Assembly: GCA_039000515.1 (NCBI GenBank)
Contig: JBCFYV010000012.1
Span: forward strand, 3,068,005 to 3,132,004
Direction: 5' to 3'
From: Timema cristinae
Lineage: Eukaryota > Arthropoda > Insecta > Phasmatodea > Timematidae
Length of the DNA: 64,000 bases
In this document: in pieces, positions 48,221-58,139 of the stretch
Numbering within the stretch: the stretch's first letter is position 1
Layout: the number at the start of each line of letters is the position of its first letter
The notes under the pieces: generated by a model
The model's input: the letters and a program-made list of their open reading frames with translations, nothing else
Told to the model about the DNA's origin: nothing
The model's database searches: none
Position numbers and translations under genes: made by a program

Positions 48221-48433
48221 TTACATTACATCATCTCGAAGCTGTTCCTTTCGATATATATTGTCAATTATCTCATCATCATCCACAAGATCTTCTGCAA
48301 CTGGTTCATAATCCGAATCAGAATCCTCATCGGTAACATTTTCGAGAATATCTTCAGCTCCTTCATCATCGGATTCCAATGTAAAAAGAATTTCATTGAT
48401 TTCTTCATCTGTCATAATTCTTTTTGTATCCAT
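48221..48433 (-). pseudogene. piggyBac transposase N-terminal acidic segment
   Basis: ATG at 48433 starts MDTKRIMTDEEINEILF, followed by the acidic run typical of PGBD N-termini (SDDEGAEDILENVTDEDSDS, then DYEPV). The frame stops at 48221 after LRDDVM. The rest of the N-domain resumes near 47665, 550 bp further on. The gap may be an intron with poor splice sites or an insertion carrying the heat-shock elements. Confidence 0.75.
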
Positions 48434-48955
48434 CTTGAATTCCAAAATAAAATAAAAAAATCGTCCTTTATACATTGCAATTTCAATAATAGTTTAGAAA
48501 ACCATGATTGGAGAGAGATAGAAAAAGAGGCATGGCAGGTCTAGGAAGAATTAAAATTCGCTACAAAAACTTATGCTATTATCGATAACCATGAACGAAA
48601 TGACTCACACAGTTTTCGATTCTTATCGGCAACCATGAACAAAATGACTCACATAGATTTTACATGCAGTGGCAACCATGCGTCAATTTGACTCACTGAG
48701 TATTAGACGAAAAAACATTACCTTGTTTGAGGAGTAGTCAGAGACCTTCCCACCGCGTCAGCTCTGCCAGTAAATTGACTGCTTGTCGACTGCTTGTAGA
48801 GGACCTTGAGCCTGGTACAGGTTGGCGGCCCCCACTCCGAATACCATCCCCACTACCCTCACAGATGAGTCTATATGACTCAGGTTACCTTTCCCGGGTT
48901 AAGCGGCGGTGCAGTTGCCAACGGGTGGCGGTGTGGTTAGTACGGAACGTTCACC

Positions 48956-49687
48956 ATGCTTGGAACAGGCTATATTAATTTAATGTTTGTTGGTCATACG
49001 ATTGAGGGGTGTGCCTATATGATGGGGGAGAATGTTCACAGTGTGGCTGTGAGTGATAGACAGGTAATTTACAAAATAGAGGAGCGAGGCTATATCGAGT
49101 TTTGCGACTCGACCTGTCACACGATAAGAGCGATGGGAGTACTAACCTATGAGAGAATCGAAGCGACATACATGTGTGATATGACGTGCGCCGTTTACAA
49201 CTTCCGCAAGGGGGACGTGGTAGCTGTGTTGCCACGACCACCACCGCCGCCCTTCCGACCGCCGCACCACACGACGCCGCCGTCGCCGCCCCCCGAGACA
49301 CAGGTGAACACCGCGCCAGAGTCAAAGGCGTACCCACCCTCAGAGAACCCAGCACCAGAGTCGTCTGTCTACCGGTCAGTAGAGTCACCTGCGTCAGATT
49401 CACTGGCGTATCCACAGTCAGAGTCGTCTGTCTACCAGTCACCTACGTGCCCGCCATCACCGGAGGTAAAGTCCGAAGAACCTGTAAACCTCGAGGATTT
49501 AACAATTTACAGAAATTATTCAAACGTTAAAATTATAGGTGAAACGCCCGCTGACTACATGCTCAGTCTGGGCAGTTTCGGTAACGTTTTCCTTCCAAAG
49601 TCAATATATTATTTGGATTGTAAGCGCTTTAAATCTAAAGCACGCTGTATGATATATCTTGGAGGACAAAGTGAATTAATAAACTAG
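48956..49687 (+). CDS. 243-residue protein, proline-rich linker, module copy 2
   Basis: ATG at 48956 follows the piggyBac right TTAA by 53 bp. Residues 1-92 form a beta-rich N-terminal domain with scattered cysteines (C19, C50, C54, C74, C78). Residues 94-171 are a Pro-rich linker with a run of P, then repeats of the type PESKAYPPSENPAPESSVY. Residues 178-240 form a second domain: LEDLTIYRNYSN, VKIIGETPADYMLSLGSFGN, VFLPKSIYYLD. The core LxDL-Y...VFLP matches the 96-residue neighbour. The N-domain also ends in VVAVLP, so it may be a further distant copy. No membrane segment or signal peptide is visible. GC content of the linker is much higher than the rest, possibly reflecting repeat expansion. 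Function is unknown. Confidence 0.75.
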   Translation: MLGTGYINLMFVGHTIEGCAYMMGENVHSVAVSDRQVIYKIEERGYIEFCDSTCHTIRAMGVLTYERIEATYMCDMTCAVYNFRKGDVVAVLPRPPPPPFRPPHHTTPPSPPPETQVNTAPESKAYPPSENPAPESSVYRSVESPASDSLAYPQSESSVYQSPTCPPSPEVKSEEPVNLEDLTIYRNYSNVKIIGETPADYMLSLGSFGNVFLPKSIYYLDCKRFKSKARCMIYLGGQSELIN

Positions 49688-49793
49688 ACGTACTCTGCTG
49701 CTGTAATCGGAGCTAGCGGTGACATTTTGAAGAAAAAAAACACCTTAGAGTTTGTGAGTGTTTATTTGTTTTGCTGCATCTCCAATTGACATT

Positions 49794-50153
49794 ATGCCGT
49801 TTAAATGCCGCGGATCCTACGCAAATCTCTCCAATCTTATTCGGCACAAATGTCATCAAAATGCTGCTCACCAGGATACCTGTTGGGACGAGAAGGTATT
49901 ATGCAGTGCGTTATACCTGATCGAGAAAGAGGAATACAATCGTGTCAAGTGCTTAAACGAACTTGAGAAAAACAAAAGTTATAACGTTGGGCTATCGGAA
50001 GAGCCCGGACCTAATGTTATTGTGCTTGAGTTTGTTGGAAGAGTAAGATTGCCAGGTAAAAACTGTGGAGACATTATCAATATACACTCTAGTGCCTCTC
50101 AACGTGTCTTGAATTATTTTGGAGGTGACTCCTACTCATTTTCTAGATGGTAG
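49794..50153 (+). CDS. 119-residue protein, Cys/His N-terminus, module copy 3
   Basis: I start at the ATG at 49794; an in-frame GTG at 49758 is less likely. The N-terminus KCRGSYANLSNLIRHKCHQN resembles a C2H2 finger lacking one cysteine, with more Cys/His after it (H24, H27, C30, C37). Residues 54-88 give LNELEKNKSYNV and NVIVLEFVGRVRLPGKNCGD, which align with the LxDL-Y...VFLP core of the two upstream ORFs. Two AATAAA signals lie downstream (50239, 50358), and the 3' end is duplicated. It is the last of three plus-strand genes in a row, 106 bp after the previous stop. Function is unknown; a DNA-binding role is only a guess from the finger-like start. Confidence 0.7.
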   Translation: MPFKCRGSYANLSNLIRHKCHQNAAHQDTCWDEKVLCSALYLIEKEEYNRVKCLNELEKNKSYNVGLSEEPGPNVIVLEFVGRVRLPGKNCGDIINIHSSASQRVLNYFGGDSYSFSRW

Positions 50154-50375
50154 ATGCCTTTTATATGTATTGGTCAAAACACCTAAATAATATTGCTGCT
50201 TGTTGTGAATGTTTTAAATTAACCAATTGCTGATTGTCAATAAAAAAAACTAACAAAAAAATTGACTCCTACTCATTTTCTAGCTGGTAGATGTCTTTGT
50301 CGAAAGATCTATTGCTCCTTGTTATGAATGTTTTAAATTAATCAATTGCCGATCGTCAATAAAATAAGTTGATTG
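50127..50375 (+). terminator. duplicated 3' end with two polyA signals
   Basis: GACTCCTACTCATTTTCTAG occurs at 50127 and 50263, GAATGTTTTAAATTAA at 50206 and 50327, and TCAATAAA at 50237 and 50356. The last codons and 3' UTR of the 119-residue ORF were therefore duplicated in tandem by about 120-135 bp, giving two AATAAA signals. Confidence 0.7.
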
Positions 50376-50589
50376 GAGAATCAAAGACCTGAAGGAGGCG
50401 GCAGCATTGTTGCCACCCAAAGAGCCTGTAAACTGCCCAATTTTCTGTATGATAATATGAGCGTCATAATTTTTTTAAATCCTGAGGGCATATGCTATAT
50501 TGTTTGAGCCTGAGCTTATAAGCTATATATCGGATAGGAGGGTGGTGTGGGTGTAGACGTTAAAACACAAGCATAACAGTTTTATAATA

Positions 50590-51880
50590 TTTATTCCCAA
50601 AACACTTTGGCTTATGAGGATCTTGAAATTATTTTAAATTAATAGGTTGTTAAGTTTAAATATTAAACTATACATCTTAAAATAACAGAAATTTAATGTC
50701 AGCAAAAGAATATTTAACTTTTACAAAATAAAAAATATTTAAGTTTTGCAAAAAAAAAAAAAATCACGCTCATGAGTATTTTGAAATTATTTTAAATTAA
50801 TATGTTGTTACGTTTTAAATATGAAACTATACACACTGGCATGGTATATAACATTTACACAAAACAAATTAGTTACTTAAACACTGACAATCAATTTAAT
50901 GACGGCAAAAAATATGTTGATATAATAATATATTTACTTTTACGCGACAAGAAAATTAAGTTCACAAAAATATAATATTATATTTACTTTTACAACAAAA
51001 CCACAAATAATCCGCTTATGAGGATCTTGAAATTATTTTAAATTAATAGGTTAAATTTAAATATTAAACTATACATTTAAACAAAACAGAAATTTAATGT
51101 CGACAAAAAAATATTTAACTTTTACAAACTAAAAATATTTAAGTTTTGCAAAAAAAAAAATCACGCTTATGAGGATTTTGAAATGATTTTAAATTAATAT
51201 GTTGTTACGTTTTAAATATGAAACTATACACACTGGCATGGTATATAACATTTACACAAAACAAATTAGTTACTTAAACACTGACAATCCATTTAATGAC
51301 GTCAAAAATATGTTGATATATAATATATTTGCTTTTACGCGACAAGAAATTTAAAGTTCACAAAAATATTATAATATTATATTTAATTTTACAACAAAAT
51401 ACTAGTAAACCGCTTATGAGGATCTTGAAATTATTTTAAATTAATAGGTTGTTAAGTTTAAGTATTAAACAAAAATATTATAATATTATATTTAATTTTA
51501 CAACAAAATACTAGTAAACCGCTTATGAGGATCTTGAAATTATTTTAAATTAATAGGTTGTTAAGTTTAAGTATTAAACTATACATCTTAAACAAAACAG
51601 AAATTTAATGTCGACAAAAAATATTTAGGTTTTACAAAAAAAATCACGCTTATGAGGATTTTGAAATGATTTTAAATTAATACGTTGTTACGTTTAAAAT
51701 ATGAAACTATACACACTGGCATGGTATATAACATTTACACAAAACAAATTAGTTACTTAAACACTGACAATAAATTTAATGACGGCAAAAAATATGTTGA
51801 TATAATAATATATTTACTCTTACGCGACGAGAAATTTAATGTTCGAAAAAAAAAATTGATATAATATATTTATTATATTT
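50590..51880. repeat. AT-rich tandem array, about 405-bp unit of two half-repeats
   Basis: CTTATGAGGATCTTGAAATT occurs near 50612, 51016, 51411 and 51518. Half-repeat variants TTATGAGGATTTTGAAATGA follow at about 51165 and 51648, with TCATGAGTATTTTGAAATTA near 50770. Each half contains TTTTAAATTAATA, GTTGTTA and AAACTATACA. Three full copies and a short extra duplication (51411-51560) are present. The array separates the plus-strand gene group from the minus-strand 216-residue ORF. Confidence 0.85.
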
Positions 51881-52058
51881 GTAATTAATATAAAATGGAG
51901 GATTAAAATAAATTTCATGGCGTTCTGTTTTACTTATTATATATCAAGGGTCGAATAACGGGGTAGCAGCTTTCTCATCACATCGTCTATATCGATATCC
52001 GAATCACTATCTTCAGCTGGAGAGTTTGTAATTAATATTGGCGAGGGGCATGCAAGGT

Positions 52059-52709
52059 TTATTGTAGGAATACTATTGTTGTTGTTTGTTGAGGATCTTG
52101 AAATCGTGGTTCGTATACGTCGTCTTGCGCTACTCTTGGCAATGCAGCCGGTCCGTACCCCTGAATGTTGCGCGTGTGAAATAGTTTCAGTGGGCCCCGA
52201 AGTACCTGGAGACCGCAGGGCCTGAAACGCCGGCGGCCAGGCGTCTGGAGGGCCCCTAAGTTCTGCATGTCCTGCAGGGAGCCGTCTGGAGAAGCTGGAG
52301 GATGTTGGGGAGGAAGCGCTTCCCTGTCCTGAGTGTCCATGTCGTACCTGTTCAGGGGTGCCTCTGGGATTTGGGTAGAGCGGGGAACATCAGTGCCTGG
52401 AGGTAGCTGGTTGCTTGAACGGTGCCGACGGACAACGTCGGTCAGATAGGCGGCACTCCTAATGTCAACGTGACCTATCCATACCTCTGAAGGTTGCGGC
52501 AGAGCGTCTAGAGGGTCCATGTCGTGCCTACTCGGGGGTGCCTCTGGGATTCGGGTAGAGCGGGGAACATCAGTGCCTGGAGGTAGCTGCTCCCTTGAAC
52601 GCTGCCGGTGGACAACGTCGGCCAGATAGACGACCATAGCCTCCACGAGGTTATCCGCCAGCCTCAAACTTTCCCTACTCTGGGCTAATTCGGCTGCCTG
52701 TTGCACCAT
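52059..52709 (-). CDS. 216-residue protein with internal 45-residue duplication
   Basis: ATG at 52709 opens MVQQAAELAQSRESLRLADN, a helix-like start. Two tandem copies follow: LADVVHRQRSREQLPPGTDV continuing PRSTRIPEAP, and LTDVVRRHRSSNQLPPGTDV continuing PRSTQIPEAP, about 60 residues apart. The C-terminal third is Pro/Gln-rich. The TAA stop (52059-52061) overlaps an AATAAA polyadenylation signal (52058-52063, minus strand), an economy typical of viral and compact elements. It is transcribed toward the AT-rich array, opposite to the left gene group. GC content is far above the flanks. No family is recognised; low-complexity content makes even coding status uncertain. Confidence 0.55.
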   Translation of the reverse strand: MVQQAAELAQSRESLRLADNLVEAMVVYLADVVHRQRSREQLPPGTDVPRSTRIPEAPPSRHDMDPLDALPQPSEVWIGHVDIRSAAYLTDVVRRHRSSNQLPPGTDVPRSTQIPEAPLNRYDMDTQDREALPPQHPPASPDGSLQDMQNLGALQTPGRRRFRPCGLQVLRGPLKLFHTRNIQGYGPAALPRVAQDDVYEPRFQDPQQTTTIVFLQ

Positions 52710-54690
52710 CGTTAGTCCATCAGCGCTCCACCAGGATCCCTCTAAGCAATTAAGTTAGGTTTTACTTTGCGGTGTACTGTATCATTTAAATTTAAATAAC
52801 TTATTACCTGTTTATTCATTAACGAATGATAAAGTTTATTCGTGTCAATCTATAGCAGACAGCTAATATAAATACAGACACTAATAACGCGCGTATTTTA
52901 GGTACACATAATAGTTTTTTTCAACAAACCAGAGACTCCTGATAGAGAAAAAAGTATCCTTCATGAATATATATTTAAAGTGCAGGCAAGAAATTAAACA
53001 AGAAGTTCGTATTTTAGCCACACATAACCCTAAATGCTTTATCTTGAAGGGGGTGGGACGTGACACACACGCACCCCCTTGGCTGTGGCCTGACAACACA
53101 CACGGGTCTGATGGGTCGGTTCCTTATGGTAGGAATGGGTCGGTGTGTTTTATGGAGGGTCCAATAGCTTGCTTGCGCCGGCTTATGGATACCACCATGG
53201 CTGCCTAATTGTGTTGGGTGCAGGTATGGGGGGTTATTAGGGGCAAATGCGCGTTGTTGAGTGGGCCCGCTGCTATTCAGGCGCGACTCCTATGCAGAGG
53301 TAAGGGGTCCGAAAAGAAGGATACTCTCTGAGTTGTCCCTTGAAGAGTGGACCAAATCCTCCGTCGTGTAGCCGTGTTCTGTCATAAATAATCAAGACTT
53401 TATTTACTATAGGGAGGGGGAGACATTTGATAAATATTATCAATACACTATTTTTTTCTGTTGACGCCAGCAAGGAATATAAATATGTCTATGATAAGTT
53501 ACTATTACGGTTATTTATAAAGATGATCTATAGGAAAGTTGTCCCATAGAGGCGCTAGCACATAGCTCACACCATGCCAATGGTCAAACCTAGAGGTCTC
53601 AAGCTAAAGAGAAAGTATTGTAAACGTGAAAATATATGGAGATAATAGTTTTCTACTTCAAACTATATCTTAGAAGGATTTTATTTTTAATGTATAAGTG
53701 TCTCAAATTTGGATTTTGTAAGGCCGCAGGGACTATAAATTCGTTTATTTAATAAATTCACTAAGAAATAATAGAAAATTAAATGACTCTGATAAACAGA
53801 CAACTTAAAATTAAATATCTGAATCGGCCCTATAATGTCCGATAGCCGCTTAGACCTAAAATGTTGACTCAAACAGGGATTATTAGTAGATTAAACAAAT
53901 GCTAGCTTTTAGAAGTCACAAATATAACCCTTGCAAATACACATACAATTTAAAATTAAAAATCAAACCCTTTTCAAGCTATGTAACAGTGATAGTTTTG
54001 TTTCAAAACATGTCAACAAAGGTTAAGGGGAAGTTTTATTACGGCTGCGAATTACATAAAGTTTAGCCAAGGGACAGATAGTTTTCTCTATTATCTACCT
54101 TCTCATTTAGAGCAGACACAAATTTAACCATAGCAAATAAACAGTCAATTTAAAATTAAAAATCAAACACTTTTTAAGCTATGTAACAGAAGCGAATTGA
54201 AATACCTTGTGTGGATGATGTTGATGCTGAGTTTTCCATCGCCTTGATTAAGCAGCTGCTCAGTAAAACTGATTAATTTCACTGACGAAGAAGAAGACAG
54301 TGGGGGTTGCTTGAAAACTCATCCCTATATTTATGAACCAAAATCCCCCTTTCATCTAATATTGACTCGCCCGTGCAAGATTCCGATTTTCTGGAATGTT
54401 AGATTCCTGAGAGTACACACCTTTTAAATCAGCTGGGTGCCATTCTTCCTTAGTAAAGGGTGTTAGAGATTGGCTCTTAAAAGGGTAAAACTCTCTCTTC
54501 ATGAGTTCAGCTGAGGTCAATTCTGTCATGGTGGAAATTTAGATCTTGCAACAAACCTTAGCGGGAGTTTTTAACCCTAAATGAAATAGGTCTTACATGC
54601 GTCAAGGGGTGGAAACCCTATATTAGCTCACTGTCATGATGTTTTGAGGGGGGAGAGCGGATTCCATTGAAAAATGGTATGTCAGTGGAA
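52710..54690. other. interior of 16.2-kb element without clear genes
   Basis: The sequence is A/T-rich with a G/T-rich patch at 53050-53250. Short ORFs show no domain. A phrase AATTTAAAATTAAAAATCAAAC recurs near 53948 and 54150 with shared follow-on AGCTATGTAACAG, indicating a roughly 200-bp duplication. Core Polinton genes were looked for here on both strands and not seen. Confidence 0.45.
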
Positions 54691-54699
54691 CTGTCTAGA

Positions 54700-56123
54700 G
54701 TGAAAGATGGAGGGAGAATAGAAAACCTATATACACGCGAAGCGATTGGAGGGGTTTTGTTCCACTACAGGCGCCGTGAATTTAATAAATGTTTAAAGTG
54801 ACGCTTATAATTTTCTGCCTTTGTACAGGAAATGAACCCTGGACGATGCGTTTACTATACAGGTCCCCACAGGATAATATCTCATTTTCACCAAAATTTA
54901 TTTATTTATTTTTCAAATATCTATGCGTTTTTTTTTCGCAGTTCTAGCTGTAAATAATTTTGACGTATTTTAATTCTCCCTTTTAAATATTTCGTAATAA
55001 AGTTATCAGTTATAATTTTTTTTTAATTTTTAACTTCATAATTAGTAAGATAATTAAATAAATTAAATTTAAAAAAATTTGCCCTTTTTTTTTTGTTCAC
55101 ACTCTTTGTCGTGAGTCCTCGCAGCACCTTTGTACAAGAAATGAACCCGGGACCATGCGTTTATCCCCGTTTACCTCCTGTACGGATTTGAACCAGTGTC
55201 CCTTGACAACGCGTACATATAGGCTGTGGGGACCTGGTGGTCTAGGGGTAAGGTGTAAAACTTCTGTACTGGCGGCCAGGGGATCAATCCTCGGTCCCGG
55301 CATAGATCTATCTGATTTCCAAACCCTTCCTTCACCTCTGACAAGACATCTTGTGAATGTGGGGAATGTCAGGCCTCCACCATGGTTCGGATTCCACGTT
55401 AAACAGTAGGTCCTTCATTTCATCTCACAATCACCCGACCATTACACATTAGCGTAAGTGTAGTAAGACGCAGTGCTAATAATACATATAGGCTTTCTAC
55501 GAAAAAAAACCCTCGCCCCCCTAAATTCCTGCGTAATATTAAAAACAACTTTAAATATCGTTTAATGTTAGAGGCTATATTTTGTTGACATAATAAATAC
55601 TGTTCAGGAGGGAGAATAGAAAACCTATATACACACGACGCGGTTGGGGTTTTGTTCCACAAGACGCGCCATGAATTTAAAGGGGCGATTATAATTTTCT
55701 GCCTTTGTACAGGAAATGAACCTTGGACCAGGCGTTTACTATACAGACACTAAAGTTCTGTTTGAATATTTGAACCCTTTACAGGGCAGTTATTTTAAAG
55801 ACTAAACCAGTATTTTCGTTTATGGTGCGGAGGGGGAATTGAACATTTTTTCCAGGCTATCAGCTTAGACCGTTAATAATGGCTGTAAGACATTCAGGCT
55901 GCTTTCTCTCTCTAGGTTATAAACGGCCCTTGAGAGCGAAGAAAACAAACAAGAGGGAGAGAGCTACACTGTTCAGTCAATAGAGAGTTTGGGAAACGTA
56001 TGTATTTGTACGCAATTGCCGCATTTTTCAAACTGTGCTGTGTGACCATTTTTTTTTTAGTCTGAACAAAGGAACCGCCATAACTTGTGATCTTTTCCGT
56101 TTCTTTGTACTTTTAAGGTTTTG

Positions 56124-56154
<31 letters not shown>

Positions 56155-56490
56155 AAATTGGGTAATATTCCAACGGATTTGTTTACAACCCATACACACA
56201 TCATAAATGAAAGTGTACAGACCTTGCTGAAACGTGAATTTAATAAATGTCTAAAGTGACGCTGCCATTGTACAGGAAATGAACCCGGGACCATGAGTTT
56301 ACTATACAGACACGCTAACGTAGTGTTGCTTGAATATTTGATCGATCACATTGTAAATCAACAATTAAAATTTTCTGTCTTTGAATGGGAAATGAACCCA
56401 GGAACATGTACAAAATACGAGTCAGGGCAGTTATTTTAAAAAACTGAACCAGTATTTTCGCTTATGCCCTGGAATTGAACCAGGGACTCC
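54700..56490 (-). repeat. cluster of tRNA-like repeat units
   Basis: The minus strand repeatedly shows a T-arm-like segment: reverse of CAGGAAATGAACCCTGGAC (54831), AAGAAATGAACCCGGGACC (55136), CAGGAAATGAACCTTGGACC (55711), CAGGAAATGAACCCGGGACC (56273), GGGAAATGAACCCAGGAAC (56388) and CTGGAATTGAACCAGGGACT (56470). Upstream phrases ATAGAAAACCTATATACAC and TGAATTTAATAAATGT are shared by several units. The last has a perfect 6-bp T-stem CCCTGG/CCAGGG. Complete cloverleaves could not be drawn. Confidence 0.6.
55226..55483 (+). mobile_element. full-length SINE with 11-bp TSD
   Basis: ACATATAGGCT flanks it at 55215-55225 and 55484-55494. The A box is GGTGGTCTAGGGGTAAGGTG (55237-55256), with the B-box region GGGGATCAATCCTCGG about 30 bp later. 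The body CCTCTGACAAGACATCTTGT and TGGTTCGGATTCCACGTTAA leads to the tail GTAGTAAGACGCAGTGCTAA plus TAAT. It gives the reference for the family also seen at 1580-1746 and inserted in the 16.2-kb element. Confidence 0.9.
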
Positions 56491-57423
56491 CCAATGGCTC
56501 GGGTTGTATCTGAAGCCTGTATAATGAGCGGATAGACAACCCGCGACACTTAACACAAATTATGGTCGCCTAGCCTCAGGTGCAACATTCAAATTTGACT
56601 TTATAACGGCGCTCTTTAAACTGGGTGATGACTAAGAAAATGTGTTCTGGGTTTGCCGATCTAAATACAATAAGGGGCTCGGCGCATGCGCAGAGACTTA
56701 TTTTGTCACTCGGCTTCTACCCCCGCGACTCTGATGGATGTGGCTGCTCTGTTCCGTCAATAGCTGTGCAACCCAGACAAAGACACAATTAATAATTTCT
56801 AAAATAGAGTTTGGGCAAATAAATACCATTCCTAGCCAAGGTTTGACCTAGAGACTTTTTGATACAAATCGATAACTCCAGTTCAACTGGAAACTGCCTC
56901 TGTCACAAAATAAAGGGGGTGTAAGTGCTAACTAGCACCAAATCTATTTTCATTATCAAACATAGTCATACATTCCTTTGAGATTAATATTTGTGTCCAA
57001 CTCTGTCTCCGATAGATGAGTTTCATTGCAAAAGTCCTGTTTAGTGTTCAAGTTTATAATGAGCATTTATTATACTGTTTATTTTTTTAAACTTTTTAAG
57101 TGGCATTACCGAGTTTATAATACAAATTTAAAACTGTTATGGATAGTTGTATTTTTCCTCCTCATCCTCAAAGTGGATTGGGTCCACAATAATGTAACAA
57201 CGCGTCTCTCCTGATGTAATACTAAATATTTAATTTATTTTAATAACCTCCTTACTACACGGATACAAGATTTTAGTGTGAGAAATTTTTCATATATTGG
57301 TTGGGCTCAAACTATTCCAAAAGTTTACGTGAGCTATTGAGCCTTGTGTCAATATTTCCTCTAGCCCTTCTATTATTTTTTAATTCAAGCTATAAATGTT
57401 TTTCAATAATTATTCTTCATTGC

Positions 57424-57592
57424 CCTCGAATCTCAGTCGGGTGAACTGGGGATGGTTTTCCACTCTCTCTCCACACAAATGCGGGTTCACTTCCTCTAAT
57501 TCCTAAATCCTTTAATGTAATTAGTACTTAAAGCGTATAACCCGAACGGGTAGTAAGGAGCGGTGCTAAATATTATTATTATTATTATTATA
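57424..57592 (+). repeat. 5'-truncated SINE with (ATT)n tail
   Basis: CGAATCTCAGTCGGGTGAAC, CCACTCTCTCTCCACACAAA, GCGTATAACCCGAACGGGTA and GTAAGGAGCGGTGCTAA are in family order and end in ATTATTATTATTATTATTAT. Confidence 0.85.
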
Positions 57593-58139
57593 GTCTCTCA
57601 AACTCATACATTTACTTATTTTCCAAACACCCTGTAATGAACAGCGTGCACTCCACTTGGTGAATCTTGCTGTTTACGACGGCCATAAATCGTCCTTCCC
57701 CAACTCATTTATCCCTTTGTGGCTGGATAGGGGCGGACGAGAACGAATTGACAATGAGTTTTGGAATGCTTCGTTCGTCTATTTGGGAGTTGCATGAAGT
57801 AATATTCGGTGTGTACTCGAAAGTATGTACTGAGACCAAAATGACGGATTCGTGATAGACATATAAAAAAAAAAATCTATAGCCTTTGAAAGAATTATAA
57901 TTACTTTGAAGGCCAATGAGCAAAGAGTGGTACTCTTTGGCATTTATGACTTTGATAAAATGAATAGTTAAGTAGGAGGCATATGCTTAGTAAGTTTTAG
58001 TGTGTTTTTTTAATTATTGAAAGCATTTTATTTCTGTTTTCATCCTTAATAGAGGTGTTTTTTTTCTATTAGGCGTGAACACTTTTAGTTGTATAAATAA
58101 TAGACGTTTTCCTAGGAGATATGCTTAGTTTAGTTTTAT

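Larger units (their letters stand above)
46567..48898 (-). mobile_element. piggyBac deletion derivative, 2.33 kb
   Basis: Perfect 16-bp inverted repeats CCCGGGAAAGGTAACC are flanked by TTAA at 46563-46566 and 48899-48902, the piggyBac signature. Subterminal repeats with the motif TGACTCA/TGAGTCA, often after AACCATG, lie at 46610-46632, 48590-48607, 48634-48655, 48676-48694 and 48865-48882, probably binding sites. The minus strand carries transposase N- and C-terminal parts without the catalytic core. Perfect TIRs imply recent movement in trans. Confidence 0.93.

Noticed and set aside
56466..56545. Possible tRNA gene on the minus strand
   Set aside because: The T-stem is perfect, but I could not build matching acceptor and D stems; kept only as a tRNA-like repeat.
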